This document shows positions 23,783 through 32,094 of a stretch of 41,198 nucleotides of DNA, piece after piece. This DNA is from Bacteroidota bacterium. GTDB lineage: Bacteria; Bacteroidota; Bacteroidia; Chitinophagales; Saprospiraceae. The stretch spans positions 1 through 41,198 of the forward strand of contig JACRAN010000105.1 of NCBI GenBank assembly GCA_016234735.1. The letters are read 5' to 3'. Numbering within the stretch: the stretch's first letter is position 1; every line of letters begins with the position of its first letter. The translations under genes and the position numbers were made by a program. The notes beneath the pieces were generated by a model that searched no databases, had not been told where the DNA came from, and saw only the letters and a list, made by a program, of their open reading frames with translations.

Positions 23783-24189
23783 GTTTAAAAGGCTTTAAGT
23801 TTCCTACTCATCTGGCTTTTCGGTAACGCCCCGTTTTTGAAGTGGTTGCTGGACTCCACTTTGCCAATAATTCAGAAATTCAGAATTGATTGCTACTATC
23901 ACCTCTCGCCAAAGCCTCCGGTATTTTCAAGTCTTTGCCCACCTCTTCAATCGTAAAATGGACGGCAATCTTGCGCTTGGCGAGTTCTTTTTGGAAGCCG
24001 ATGCGGTGAAGGCCGGCAAATACAGCAGCCCTGCCGAAAGAGAGGGTTTACGCTCGTACTTGGAGAGGGCGGCTTCCGGCAAGAACTCCTGTTCGGAAAG
24101 ACCGGGTGATTTCTGGTCCAATGACGGCTCCCATTTGAAGGTAATTTTTTACAAAACTAAGGTTTTGGCGGCAAACCCCAAACGTTTTC
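23783..24189. other. 407-base gap without a convincing gene
   Basis: Both strands hold open frames over about 23886-24190. The plus frame (LFNRKMDGNLALGEFFLEADAVKAGKYSS...) and the minus frame (...ERKPSLSAGLLYLPAF...) look equally plausible, and neither has clear family features. The plus frame runs on into antisense of the XRE gene. Short words TTCAGAAATTCAGAATTGATTGC (23873-23894) are repeated. Either a decayed gene or an unrecognised element. Confidence 0.35.
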
Positions 24190-25683
24190 TCACCCCCGCT
24201 CCCCCAACTCCCGCAACACCCGCTGCACCCGTTTCCGCCGCTCCTTCGCCTCCACCACCGTCGGCGGGGCGGCTCGTTCCAAACAATTTTGAATGGGGCA
24301 GCGCTCGCAGGTCGAGTTCACTTCCTTGCGGGAAATGGCGGGGTCGTCGAGGAACTTCACCCGTTTGCGCAGCGCCCCGTCCACGAGGATGCCGATGGTG
24401 ATGCTCACGTTCTGGTCGGGCGAGGGGTAGGCCGGGCGGGCGAGCGTGAAGCAGAGGTACTCGTCCTGCGTGTCGTGGTAGCGGCTGCGCTGCGCCCCGA
24501 CAAGCGCCCCGGCGTACCTGCCGCCCTGCTGCATCTGCGCCAGGTCTTCGAGGAGCGAGGTGGCCAGCCAGCGGCGGCAGTAGTGCTCGCCGAGGGCGTT
24601 GGAATGCGGTTGGTGGCGGCGGTTGAGGTGCAGTTCCTTGTCGATTTTAAAATTCCCGGTGGCGGGCGTTTGGATGAAGCGGAGGAGGAACAATTTCTCC
24701 AAGCCGAAGAATTGCGGCAGCACGTTGGTCATGCGTTGGAAGAGCATCTCTGGCGAAGCCTGGTATTTGCGCAGCAGGCCGAGGATGTACTCGCCATCCC
24801 ATCGGGGCTGCTGAAAAAACGCCTCCATGTCCCGGTTGAACGCCTCCCGGTTCATCAGCAGCGCCGCCGAAAAGTAGCCCGCCTTGAAGTGGCTCAATAC
24901 CTCCTCGAACGAATTGACCCGCAGCAGGGCGGCGGTGTTGGCCCGTTCCTTCAGTCCTAAGTAATTGAATCCCAGTTCTTTACCAAACTGAAATGCCTTC
25001 TGCATGTCGTTCAGCTTGCCATTGAGCAGCAGTTTTTTTGACGCAGGGATGAACACGGAACGGATGTCCGCCAACTCCGGGTAAGCCGTCAGGCCATGCT
25101 CGACGATGGTGTAGCCGTAGCGCCGTTCGAGCAGGCGGGCCAGCACGTCCACGGGGATGAGGCCCTCGGCGGGCAGTTTGTTTTTTTCGGCAAATGCGGT
25201 GGCAGCCTGTTCGATTTCCTCGAAATAATTGTTGTTCAATTCCAGGTAGGAACGCAGCGCCCCGAAGTAAAAATTTTCCTCGGCCAGGGCGTAGTTCCTC
25301 GAAAGTTCGACCAGCGTGGAGATGAACGCCCCGACCTTCGCCGGCGCATTGGCGATGATTTCCACCACTTTCGACAGGTCGATGCCGAAGAGGTCGAGCG
25401 GCAATTCGTTGAGGAAATTGGAACTGAGCAGGTCGGCGATCGGTGAGAGGTTTTTGCCCAAATCCTGGGAAGTCAACTCCACTGAGTCCACGCCGAGCGC
25501 CCCGGCCAGCATGTCGATTTTGTCTTCCTTCGGAAATTTTTTGCCTTTCTCGATTTCGTTCAGGTAGGAGATGGACATGCCGGTCTGCTTCGCAAAATCG
25601 GCGAAATTCAAATTCCTTTCCTGCCGCAACTGCTTGAGTTTCAGCCCGAAAATGATGCGCTCGTTGGGCGATTTCTGACTCAT
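24190..25683 (-). CDS. XRE-family regulator with degenerate ImmA/IrrE domain (ScfR-like)
   Basis: A 497-residue regulator. An N-terminal XRE HTH (LKLKQLRQERNLNFADFAKQTGMSISYLNEIEKGKKFP, about 12-48) binds DNA. A middle domain has the length and position of the IrrE/M78 peptidase-like region, and a C-terminal domain ends with CERCPIQNC, a Cys pattern of ScfR/RamB-type regulators of acyl-CoA and central carbon metabolism. The M78 metal motif HExxH is not present: the equivalent helix is KAFQFGKELGFNYL. So it should be a regulator, not a protease. ATG 25683 starts MSQKSPNERI; an upstream start adds 19 non-family residues. Confidence 0.8.
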   Translation of the reverse strand: MSQKSPNERIIFGLKLKQLRQERNLNFADFAKQTGMSISYLNEIEKGKKFPKEDKIDMLAGALGVDSVELTSQDLGKNLSPIADLLSSNFLNELPLDLFGIDLSKVVEIIANAPAKVGAFISTLVELSRNYALAEENFYFGALRSYLELNNNYFEEIEQAATAFAEKNKLPAEGLIPVDVLARLLERRYGYTIVEHGLTAYPELADIRSVFIPASKKLLLNGKLNDMQKAFQFGKELGFNYLGLKERANTAALLRVNSFEEVLSHFKAGYFSAALLMNREAFNRDMEAFFQQPRWDGEYILGLLRKYQASPEMLFQRMTNVLPQFFGLEKLFLLRFIQTPATGNFKIDKELHLNRRHQPHSNALGEHYCRRWLATSLLEDLAQMQQGGRYAGALVGAQRSRYHDTQDEYLCFTLARPAYPSPDQNVSITIGILVDGALRKRVKFLDDPAISRKEVNSTCERCPIQNCLERAAPPTVVEAKERRKRVQRVLRELGERG

Positions 25684-25764
25684 GAGGCGAAGGTAGGAGG
25701 ATTCGGGCGAATTTTCGCAAGGAGGAGGGAGGAGGGACACGCGAGGAGGATTGGAACACAGATG

Positions 25765-25795
25765 AAACGGATTGGACGGATTTGAACGGATTTTT
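25765..25795. repeat. One-armed word repeat (ACGGATT)
   Basis: Three near copies of (G)AACGGATTGG/GACGGATTTG lie between the XRE gene and mvaA, ending at the mvaA stop region. No mirrored arm; possible half or decayed member of the word-repeat family. Confidence 0.4.
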
Positions 25796-27139
25796 TCAAA
25801 CCTCCACTTTTGCCCTCATCCCTTCCAAATACTCCCTCACCCCTGTAAACGACACCGTTCTCCCCTCAAAAAATTGCATCGCCTCCTCTGCCTCCGCTGC
25901 ATTGGCACCGAGGTGGTTGAGGATATTCGCCAAGTGCATTTTCATGTGGCCGGACTGGATGCCGGTGGTCACGAGCGAGCGCACGGCGGCGAAATTTTGC
26001 GCCAGCCCGGTGCAGGCGATGATCATCATCAGTTCCTCCGCCGAAGGGTGGCCGAGCAGTTCCAGCGAAAGTTTGGCGATGGGGTGGAGTTTGGTGAGGC
26101 CGCCCACCGTGCCGAGCGCCAGCGGGATGTCGAGCCAGAAGCGGAAGATGCTGTTTTCGATGGTGCAGTGGCTGAGGCTGCGGTACTGCCCGTCGCGGGC
26201 GGCGTAGGTGTGGCCGCAGGCTTCCACCGCCCGGAAGTCGTTGGCGGTGGCCAGCACTACCGCATCCACACCGTTGAAAATGCCCTTGTTGTGCGTGGCC
26301 GCCCGGTGCGGGTCGAGGTGGGCGATTCGTACAGCCTTGCGGAATTTTTCGGCCAGCGTTGCCGCCTCCAATCCGTCGGCGAATGGGCCGAGCGCCTCCA
26401 CCGGGCACTCCACCCATGCCCGCACGAGGCACTCCGGCGTGTAGTTGCTGAGGATGGACATGATGACGGCCACGTCCCGCTCGTCGCCTTCGTCGAAAAT
26501 GGGGTGCGTGGTGATGAATCGGTCGAGCGTTTTGGCGAACGATTCCAGCACGGAGTTGATGAAATTCGCCCCCATGCTGTCGCAGGTTTCAAAAGAAATT
26601 TTCAGTTGGAAGTAACCGGGTTCGAGGTGGGTTAAGTTGACCAATTCGATTCCGGTGATGCCGCCGCCCCGTTTTTCCATGTTGGCAGTGATGGGGCTGG
26701 CATCTTGGCGGAGTTCGGTTTTCAAGTCTTCAAAAACGCTTTCCAGCTTGCGCACATCGCCGCCCCACGAGAAGTGTACCTGGCCGATTTTTTTCGTGCC
26801 CAGCACCTCCGCATGGAAGCCGCCCCGGTCGAGCCAGTACTTCGCTGCGCTGGAAGCCGCTGCCACCACCGAGCTTTCCTCAATGACCATCGGCACTGCG
26901 TACACCCTGCCGTTGATGAGGAAATTGGGCGCTACGCCGAAGGGCATGGGGAAGTTGCTGAGGGTGTTCTCGCTGAACCCGTCGAGCAGGCGCTGCTGCT
27001 CGTCGTCCGGGTGCCACCAACTCGTCAGGACATGCGTGACTTGCACCGGGTCTTCGGTGAAATGCTCCGTGACCCACTTGATTTTCCCCCGCTTGGACAG
27101 TTTGGAAAAGCCGGAGATGGTTTTGTTTTTATTATCCAT
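25796..27139 (-). CDS. mvaA: Hydroxymethylglutaryl-CoA reductase, class II
   Basis: A 447-residue class II (NAD(H)-type) HMG-CoA reductase of the mevalonate pathway. It has the nucleotide-binding pattern ETCDSMGANFINS, then HNKGIFNGVDAVVLATANDFRAVEACGHTYAARDG with the catalytic Lys/Asn region, and the C-terminal catalytic His in GIQSGHMKMHL. In Bacteroidota this class generally makes mevalonate. ATG 27139 gives MDNKNKTISGFSKL and overlaps the stop of the preceding gene by eight bases, so it is translationally coupled to it. The other mevalonate gene, fni, lies upstream beyond the AT-rich gene. Confidence 0.9.
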   Translation of the reverse strand: MDNKNKTISGFSKLSKRGKIKWVTEHFTEDPVQVTHVLTSWWHPDDEQQRLLDGFSENTLSNFPMPFGVAPNFLINGRVYAVPMVIEESSVVAAASSAAKYWLDRGGFHAEVLGTKKIGQVHFSWGGDVRKLESVFEDLKTELRQDASPITANMEKRGGGITGIELVNLTHLEPGYFQLKISFETCDSMGANFINSVLESFAKTLDRFITTHPIFDEGDERDVAVIMSILSNYTPECLVRAWVECPVEALGPFADGLEAATLAEKFRKAVRIAHLDPHRAATHNKGIFNGVDAVVLATANDFRAVEACGHTYAARDGQYRSLSHCTIENSIFRFWLDIPLALGTVGGLTKLHPIAKLSLELLGHPSAEELMMIIACTGLAQNFAAVRSLVTTGIQSGHMKMHLANILNHLGANAAEAEEAMQFFEGRTVSFTGVREYLEGMRAKVEV

Positions 27140-27974
27140 TTCCCTTGCTCTTGTCTGAGAGAATTTCAACTTGTTCCTTTTCTTTTAATGCTAATTCATC
27201 TTTGACTTCATTTGCATCGTTCGGAGTAGTTTGTGATGATTTTGTCGCTTGCTCTTGAAATTTTGTCATTTTTTCTTTAATTGGCTTTGAATAAATCCTC
27301 AACGAAACCCCTAATAAGGCCAAAGCCCAAAAAATTATTATTGCAATTAACCCAATCCCGATTGTGATAATTAGAAACCAGATAGGAAGGTTTATTCCCC
27401 AATAAAACATACCTAAAGCCAAAGTCGCCAATGCTTGGAAAATGACAATAACAGATTCCATTACAAAGCCAGTATCAATATCGTCCTCATTTTTTTCTAC
27501 CTTTTCAACCATTTCTAACGCTCGATGGAAGGCATGTCCAGGGAAAATTTGATTTTTTTCAATGCGAATAATAGACGTTTGCAGTAATAATTTTACCGCC
27601 CAATTTAATGCGCCTTTTGCAAATCGTTGACTTTGCATTTTAGGGGAAGATAGAGTTTTTGGAATTTCAGGGACAATTGTCGCAATCCTATGGGACCACT
27701 TTATTAGATTCCTAGAAAGAATAAAATCACATATGGTATAGAAAAAATGCCAAGTGCTGAAAAAGATTATTAGAGGAATAACAAATTTTCCAGTGAGGAT
27801 AAACTGAGCTAAATCCTTTATTTCGTTGATTGGTATCAACTCATAATTTCCGAATGCTAACACATAAATTGAGCTTGAGAAAAACAAGCAAAACAAAGTT
27901 TTCAGGATATTCAATATCAACCTGTTTCGCTCATTCTTTCCTTTTGCTAAGAGATTCAATGTTTTATCAATCAT
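27132..27974 (-). CDS. AT-rich multi-helix membrane protein of unknown function
   Basis: A 280-residue protein with about four to five predicted membrane segments (near 25-45, 60-82, 172-190 and 195-225) and a charged C-terminal tail rich in Lys, Glu, Asn and Thr. Codon and base composition are distinctly AT-rich compared with mvaA and fni on either side, a sign of recent acquisition. No family is recognised. Its stop codon is inside the start of mvaA (eight-base overlap), so despite its foreign look it is coupled to that gene. The gap to fni upstream is only 21 bases. Confidence 0.65.
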   Translation of the reverse strand: MIDKTLNLLAKGKNERNRLILNILKTLFCLFFSSSIYVLAFGNYELIPINEIKDLAQFILTGKFVIPLIIFFSTWHFFYTICDFILSRNLIKWSHRIATIVPEIPKTLSSPKMQSQRFAKGALNWAVKLLLQTSIIRIEKNQIFPGHAFHRALEMVEKVEKNEDDIDTGFVMESVIVIFQALATLALGMFYWGINLPIWFLIITIGIGLIAIIIFWALALLGVSLRIYSKPIKEKMTKFQEQATKSSQTTPNDANEVKDELALKEKEQVEILSDKSKGNG

Positions 27975-27995
27975 AGATTCATTCCCTTGTAATTT

Positions 27996-29060
27996 TTATT
28001 GCTTTACCTTCAAAAATGCCCCTGCCAGTTCCAGCCCCCGTACCTGTGCCTCCACATACTTCCTAAGTTCCTCATACCCGCCCTGTGCATGTTTCAAAAA
28101 ACCGGAAGCCTGGCCATAGACGCAAGGCAAATGTAGTTTATTCATCAGGTAAAAACCGTCGAGGAAGCTGCCGATGCCGCCGGAAATGATGACCTGCCGG
28201 CACCGCATTTTTTCGCCCAACTCCTCCTCGATTTGGTTGGTGAAATGCACCATTTCCTCCGCCGTGTGGCCGACCTGCGCCAGTTGCTGGAAGGTTTCCT
28301 GGCTGGTTTCGTCGCTTCGCAACAATTCAAGTTTGGCGAAATTGGTGCCGCCGCTGGCGGCAAAATCCACCGCCTGCACGGGCAGTTGGAACAGCGCCCG
28401 GAGGCTCTCGTAGCCCATGCCCTGACCGACTTCCTTCACGATGATTTTCAGTTCGGGCATTTCCTCCAAAATGGTCGAAATCGTATCAAGCGGCGGTTTT
28501 TTGAAACGGTCGCCTTCGGGTTGCAGCCATTCTTGCAGAGGGTTCACATGGATGATGAGGCCGTCGGCTTGCAGCTTGTCGTGCAGGGCCGTCACCCGCC
28601 AAAGTGCCTGACTGTCAATGAGTTGTTCCAACTGCGCAACGCCGAGGTTGGCGTAGAGCGGCAGGTTGTCGCCGATGAGGCGGCGTACGGCGAAGTCCTC
28701 CAGGTTGTCGTCGCTGAACAGCAACGAACGGCAAGAGCCGAGGCCCATGCCCATGCCAAATTCCCGGCAGGCCCGTGCGAGGTTGTGGTTGATGGTGTGC
28801 GCCCACTCGGTGCCACCGGTCATGCTGCTGACCCACAGCGGTGCTCGCAGCGTTTTGCCCAAAAAAGAAAACGGCGGAAGGCTGCCCGGCTGCGGGTGTG
28901 CTGCCAGCAGCGGCTCGTAGTAGAACCTGCCGTCCACTTCGCCACGTTCCACCTGCGAGCGGAAGGCCATTTCGATATGGTCACGCTTGCGGGCGGCGGC
29001 GGTCGGGTCGTCCTGTCTGGCGGCGGTCGTTGGTTCGAGTTTATCCATCGTTGCGGTCAT
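27996..29060 (-). CDS. fni: Isopentenyl-diphosphate delta-isomerase, type 2
   Basis: A 354-residue FMN-dependent enzyme that interconverts isopentenyl and dimethylallyl diphosphate. It has RKRDHIEMAF at the start, SMTGG for FMN binding, GLGSCRSLL, HVNPLQEWLQPEGD for substrate binding, KEVGQGMGY, and a glycine-rich phosphate loop in ISGGIGSFLDGF. ATG 29060 is the first ATG; the TTG at 29066 and the ATG at 29048 are alternatives. A promoter-like TACCTTTG lies just 14 bases upstream. The gene order fni - membrane gene - mvaA gives a mevalonate-pathway transcript. Acts in the cytosol. Confidence 0.92.
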   Translation of the reverse strand: MTATMDKLEPTTAARQDDPTAAARKRDHIEMAFRSQVERGEVDGRFYYEPLLAAHPQPGSLPPFSFLGKTLRAPLWVSSMTGGTEWAHTINHNLARACREFGMGMGLGSCRSLLFSDDNLEDFAVRRLIGDNLPLYANLGVAQLEQLIDSQALWRVTALHDKLQADGLIIHVNPLQEWLQPEGDRFKKPPLDTISTILEEMPELKIIVKEVGQGMGYESLRALFQLPVQAVDFAASGGTNFAKLELLRSDETSQETFQQLAQVGHTAEEMVHFTNQIEEELGEKMRCRQVIISGGIGSFLDGFYLMNKLHLPCVYGQASGFLKHAQGGYEELRKYVEAQVRGLELAGAFLKVKQ

Positions 29061-29073
29061 CGGCAATGAGTTT

Positions 29074-29106
29074 CAAAGGTAGGCGAAATTGCCGGAAGGG
29101 GAACAA
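29074..29106 (-). promoter_or_regulatory. Likely promoter of the fni-mvaA transcript
   Basis: -7 box TACCTTTG (reverse complement of 29074-29081) and a TTG (29104-29106) 22 bases further out. The -7 box lies only 13 bases from the chosen fni ATG, so the leader would be very short. Confidence 0.45.
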
Positions 29107-29129
29107 GGGAAGCGGGGATTGGTTTGTGC

Positions 29130-29747
29130 CTACGCTTTCAAGTCGGAGAGATTTAGTTCAAAGCCAGGCAGGATTCCCTCGCCCGACAGTTTTTTGTCAA
29201 AGCCATCCACTTCTTCAACCGTGCCGTTTTCACGGTAAATCCAGGCTTTTTCTTTGATGGGGTCAATGAGCCAGGCAAGTTTTACGCCGTTGGCTATCCA
29301 GGCTTCGCTCATTTTCTTCTTCACTTGGCTCATTCGATCGGTTTCGGAGCGCACCTCCATGACGAAATCTGGTACGATGAGGGCGATGCTTTTGCGTTCT
29401 TCCTCGCTCAGGGCATCGATTTTTTCCATGGAAATCCAAGCGCCATCTGCTTTGCGTTGTGAGCCGTCCGGCAAGTCGAAGGAAGTGGAGGGGCTGAAGG
29501 CACGGCCAAGTTGGTTGGATTTTGACCAAAATTTCAGGTGGAAAAATACTTCACCTTCGTTGTAACCAGAATCGAAAGTCATAAGCGGGTAGATTATGAT
29601 GCTGCCGTATTTGTCACGCTCGATGCGCAAATCAGTGTTTTTCAACACAAACCGATGGAACTGTTCACGGCTCATCCGGCTCTTGAACACGAGTTGTTCG
29701 TTCTTTACGATTTGATGAATGGTGCTTTCTTCGACGGTTGCTGTCAT
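29130..29747 (-). CDS. Uma2-family (DUF820) endonuclease-like protein
   Basis: A 205-residue protein of the Uma2/DUF820 family, a PD-(D/E)xK-fold group. SFDLPDGSQRKADGAWIS gives the conserved Asp, PDFVMEVRSETDRMSQVKKKMSEAW the E-x-R/K-rich segment, and the final strands carry WLIDPIKEKAWIYRENG. The family is widespread in cyanobacteria and Bacteroidota and is often solitary; its role is unknown. It is divergent from the SMP-30-like gene with a 179-base gap. Confidence 0.85.
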   Translation of the reverse strand: MTATVEESTIHQIVKNEQLVFKSRMSREQFHRFVLKNTDLRIERDKYGSIIIYPLMTFDSGYNEGEVFFHLKFWSKSNQLGRAFSPSTSFDLPDGSQRKADGAWISMEKIDALSEEERKSIALIVPDFVMEVRSETDRMSQVKKKMSEAWIANGVKLAWLIDPIKEKAWIYRENGTVEEVDGFDKKLSGEGILPGFELNLSDLKA

Positions 29748-29926
29748 CTTCTTATTTTCTGATTTGAAGGCTAAATTACAATTTTATCTTAAAACGGCAA
29801 TGGATGGTGGGCACTTCATGTGTTCGCCAGTAGCTCGTTGGTATCAGCAATTTCTTTTGTAGGAACGGTTCCAGAGATGGTTGCCCGTTTTTTTTTCATT
29901 TCTTTTGCCAAAACAAAATTTCCACC

Positions 29927-30799
29927 ATGAAAAAAATCCTCACCCTGCTCATCGCCACCACGTTCCTTGCCTGCACCAGTGCCCGCCGTTTCGTGGCCAC
30001 CGACCTCACCCCCGAAAATTCGTTCAGCGAAAACTGCGAAGGCCCCAATGTGGACAAGGCGGGCAACCTCTACGTCGTCAACTACCAGCGGGACGGTACG
30101 GTGGGCATCGTCACGCCGGAGGGCAAGGCTTCGGTTTTTGTGGAACTGCCCGCCGGAAGCACGGCCAATGCCATCCGCTTCGACAGCCGGGGCGACATGC
30201 TGCTGGCGGATTTCACCGGGCATAACGTGCTGAAAATCAACATGCCCACGAAGAAAACCAGCGTGTTCTGCCACGACAGCCGTTTCAACCAACCCAACGA
30301 CCTCTGCATTTCAAAAAAAGACATCGTCTTCGCTTCCGACCCCAACTGGAAGGCCAGCACTGGCCAACTCTGGCGCATCGGCCCCGACGGCAAGGCCACC
30401 CTCGTGGCCGCCGACATGGGCAACACTAACGGCATCGAGTTGAGTCCCGATGAGCGCACATTGTTCGTGAACGAGTCGGTGCAACTGAACATCTGGGCGT
30501 TTGATATTACGCCTGACGGGACGTTGAGCAACAAACGCCTGTTCACGCATTTCGACGACTTCGGCATGGACGGCATGAAGTGCGACAGGACAGGAAACCT
30601 CTACGTCGCCCGCTACGGGAAAGGTGTGGTCGCCGTTTTTTCGCCGGAAGGAAAATTGCTGCGGGAAATCAAGGTGAAAGGCAAAAAAACGAGCAACCTC
30701 GCCTTTGGCGGCAAGGACGGCAAAACGGTGTTCGTCACCTTGCAAGACCGCAAGTGCGTGGAGACTTTCCGCAATGATGTGGCTGGAAAAGGCTTCTGA
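29927..30799 (+). CDS. SMP-30/gluconolactonase-like lipoprotein
   Basis: A 290-residue secreted lipoprotein: signal MKKILTLLIATTFLAC with lipidated Cys16. The rest is a six-bladed beta-propeller of the SMP-30/gluconolactonase/LRE type: ENCEGPNVDKAGNLYVVN begins the first blade, and NQPNDLCI, NGIELSPDERTLFVNES and GMDGMKCDRTGNLYVARYG carry the Asn/Asp positions that hold the metal in this family. It probably hydrolyses a sugar lactone or related ester at the cell envelope. It converges on the anti-sigma gene with a 15-base gap. Confidence 0.88.
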   Translation: MKKILTLLIATTFLACTSARRFVATDLTPENSFSENCEGPNVDKAGNLYVVNYQRDGTVGIVTPEGKASVFVELPAGSTANAIRFDSRGDMLLADFTGHNVLKINMPTKKTSVFCHDSRFNQPNDLCISKKDIVFASDPNWKASTGQLWRIGPDGKATLVAADMGNTNGIELSPDERTLFVNESVQLNIWAFDITPDGTLSNKRLFTHFDDFGMDGMKCDRTGNLYVARYGKGVVAVFSPEGKLLREIKVKGKKTSNLAFGGKDGKTVFVTLQDRKCVETFRNDVAGKGF

Positions 30800-30814
30800 A
30801 AAACCCGGTGCGGG

Positions 30815-31069
30815 TCAAATACTTCGCCCGTTGGAAGTGGAGTGGATTTTCTCCTTGATGGAAAGAATGAGGGAAGGCGAGACCGTTTTACGGTGGATGC
30901 GGCTGCGAACGAATTCCCGGAAGGACTGCTCCCGGCTCAGTAAATCACGGTATTCGGGATTGTTTTTTATTTCTTCGAGCATTTCACGCTCTGCGTCGGG
31001 GGTGAGTTCGTTGTCCAGAAGCAGGTTCATGCGGGTGACAAAATCCTGGCTGTTTTGATAGTTTTTCAT
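30815..31069 (-). CDS. Probable small anti-sigma factor
   Basis: An 84-residue all-helical protein, MKNYQNSQDFVTRMNLLLDNELTPDAEREMLEEIKNNPEYRDLLSREQSFREFVRSRI. The pattern LLDNELTPDAEREMLEEI... resembles the zinc-less anti-sigma ZAS-type N-domain (D-x-E-L-x...). It is the next gene downstream of the ECF sigma factor on the same strand, after a 286-base gap. I assign it as anti-sigma by context and helix pattern only; no membrane segment follows. ATG 31069 is preferred to an upstream in-frame ATG at 31087. Confidence 0.65.
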   Translation of the reverse strand: MKNYQNSQDFVTRMNLLLDNELTPDAEREMLEEIKNNPEYRDLLSREQSFREFVRSRIHRKTVSPSLILSIKEKIHSTSNGRSI

Positions 31070-31355
31070 CGTTACTGGTGTTTGCAACCCCTCCGCCGCA
31101 CCCCTCCGGCAACCAACCGACCCAACCCGGCACCGTGCAGCCGCACACTGCCACCGGGTAGCATGTTGCGGCTGAAAATCCGTTTGTCGTTGGGTAAAAC
31201 ATATCGTAAGTGGTTGATTATCAGATAAAAATGCCGCCGAAGCAGGCCGATTTTCAAAAATAGATTTGATTTAAAAAACAAAATGGCTGACGGTAAAATG
31301 GCTGAACGGTAGCTCCTGTTTTTGACAGAAACCGACCATCCAGCCATTTTTGCCC
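31070..31355. other. Gap between anti-sigma and sigma genes
   Basis: No coding frame is convincing. The right part (31279-31350) holds AAAATGGCTGACGGT/AAAATGGCTGAACGGT and the approximate complement ACCGACCATCCAGCCATTTT. This is a possible decayed word-repeat hairpin just after the sigma-gene stop codon. Confidence 0.4.
31279..31350. repeat. Decayed word-repeat inverted repeat (AAAATGGCTG)
   Basis: Two tandem words in the left part (31280-31310) and one inverted partner (31331-31350) with a four-base offset. It ends five bases before the sigma-factor stop codon. Confidence 0.45.
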
Positions 31356-31937
31356 TCAGCCCCGTTTATCCTCGTAGCCGAATTTCTCGGCGTACGTTTT
31401 CAGTTTTTCTTTCAACAAGTTGCGGGCACGGTGCAGCCTCGACCGCACGGTGCCGATGGGAATGTCAAGAATCGTGGCAATTTCGTCGTACTTGAAATCC
31501 TCAACATCGGACAGCAAAATCACGGTGCGGAAGTCCACTGGCAGTTGGTTGATAGCCAGCGTCACTTCGTCGCCCATCAGGTATTGGAACATCTCTTCCC
31601 GGAGGTCCATGCCGCTGGTCAGCGGCGTGTCCTCCCGGTCCTGGTAGGTGACGAAATCCTGCAACTCGACCCGGTTGGGCATTTTCACCTTCCGGCGGTA
31701 CTCGTTGATGAAGGCATTTTTGGCGATGGTGAAAAGCCAAGCCTTGGCATTGGTGCCCGCCTCGTATTTGTCGATGAAGCGCCATGCCTTCAGCAGTGCC
31801 TCCTGGAACAGGTCGTTGGCATCGTCCTCGTTACCCGTCAGGTGGTAGGAGAAGTTGTAGAGCGCATCGGCATGGGGCATGAACTCCCCATCGAAAATCC
31901 GCTCCAGATGCGAGGTCTTGTTGGCCATTAGTATCAT
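31356..31937 (-). CDS. ECF-type RNA polymerase sigma factor
   Basis: A 193-residue sigma-70 of the RpoE/ECF type. Region 2 includes DALYNFSYHLTGNEDDANDLFQEALLKAW and AWLFTIAKNAFINEYRRK; region 4 is DVEDFKYDEIATILDIPIGTVRSRLHRARNLLKEKL, a clear helix-turn-helix for the -35 element. Start 31937 or the second Met at 31928 is possible. The downstream small gene (30815) is probably its anti-sigma partner. It likely controls an envelope or stress regulon; the regulon is not visible here. Confidence 0.93.
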   Translation of the reverse strand: MILMANKTSHLERIFDGEFMPHADALYNFSYHLTGNEDDANDLFQEALLKAWRFIDKYEAGTNAKAWLFTIAKNAFINEYRRKVKMPNRVELQDFVTYQDREDTPLTSGMDLREEMFQYLMGDEVTLAINQLPVDFRTVILLSDVEDFKYDEIATILDIPIGTVRSRLHRARNLLKEKLKTYAEKFGYEDKRG

Positions 31938-32047
31938 AATCGCTGGTTTTATCTGAAAAATAGTTGGTCACGCCCTGCCGGTTTCCTCCTCCACGTGTGG
32001 TGGTAACACCAGGCGTTTTGAAAAAAGTTTCAGTCAGCGATTTTTTT

Positions 32048-32081
32048 TCAAAAAAGGCCGCCGGGGTTGCCGACAGCCTTT
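32048..32081 (-). terminator. Terminator after the polytopic membrane protein gene
   Basis: A 12-bp stem with two G-U pairs (32053-32064 with 32070-32081), a 5-base loop and a T-run on the minus strand, 14 bases past the stop codon. Confidence 0.8.
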
Positions 32082-32094
32082 CGGGTTTCTTTTA

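Noticed and set aside
23886-24401. Plus-strand frame of 171 residues
   Set aside because: Its second half is antisense to the XRE gene, giving a Pro/Ala-rich shadow; the first half is described as an uncertain gap instead.
29816-30292. Minus-strand frame of 158 residues
   Set aside because: Antisense to the SMP-30-like gene, whose propeller motifs are clear.
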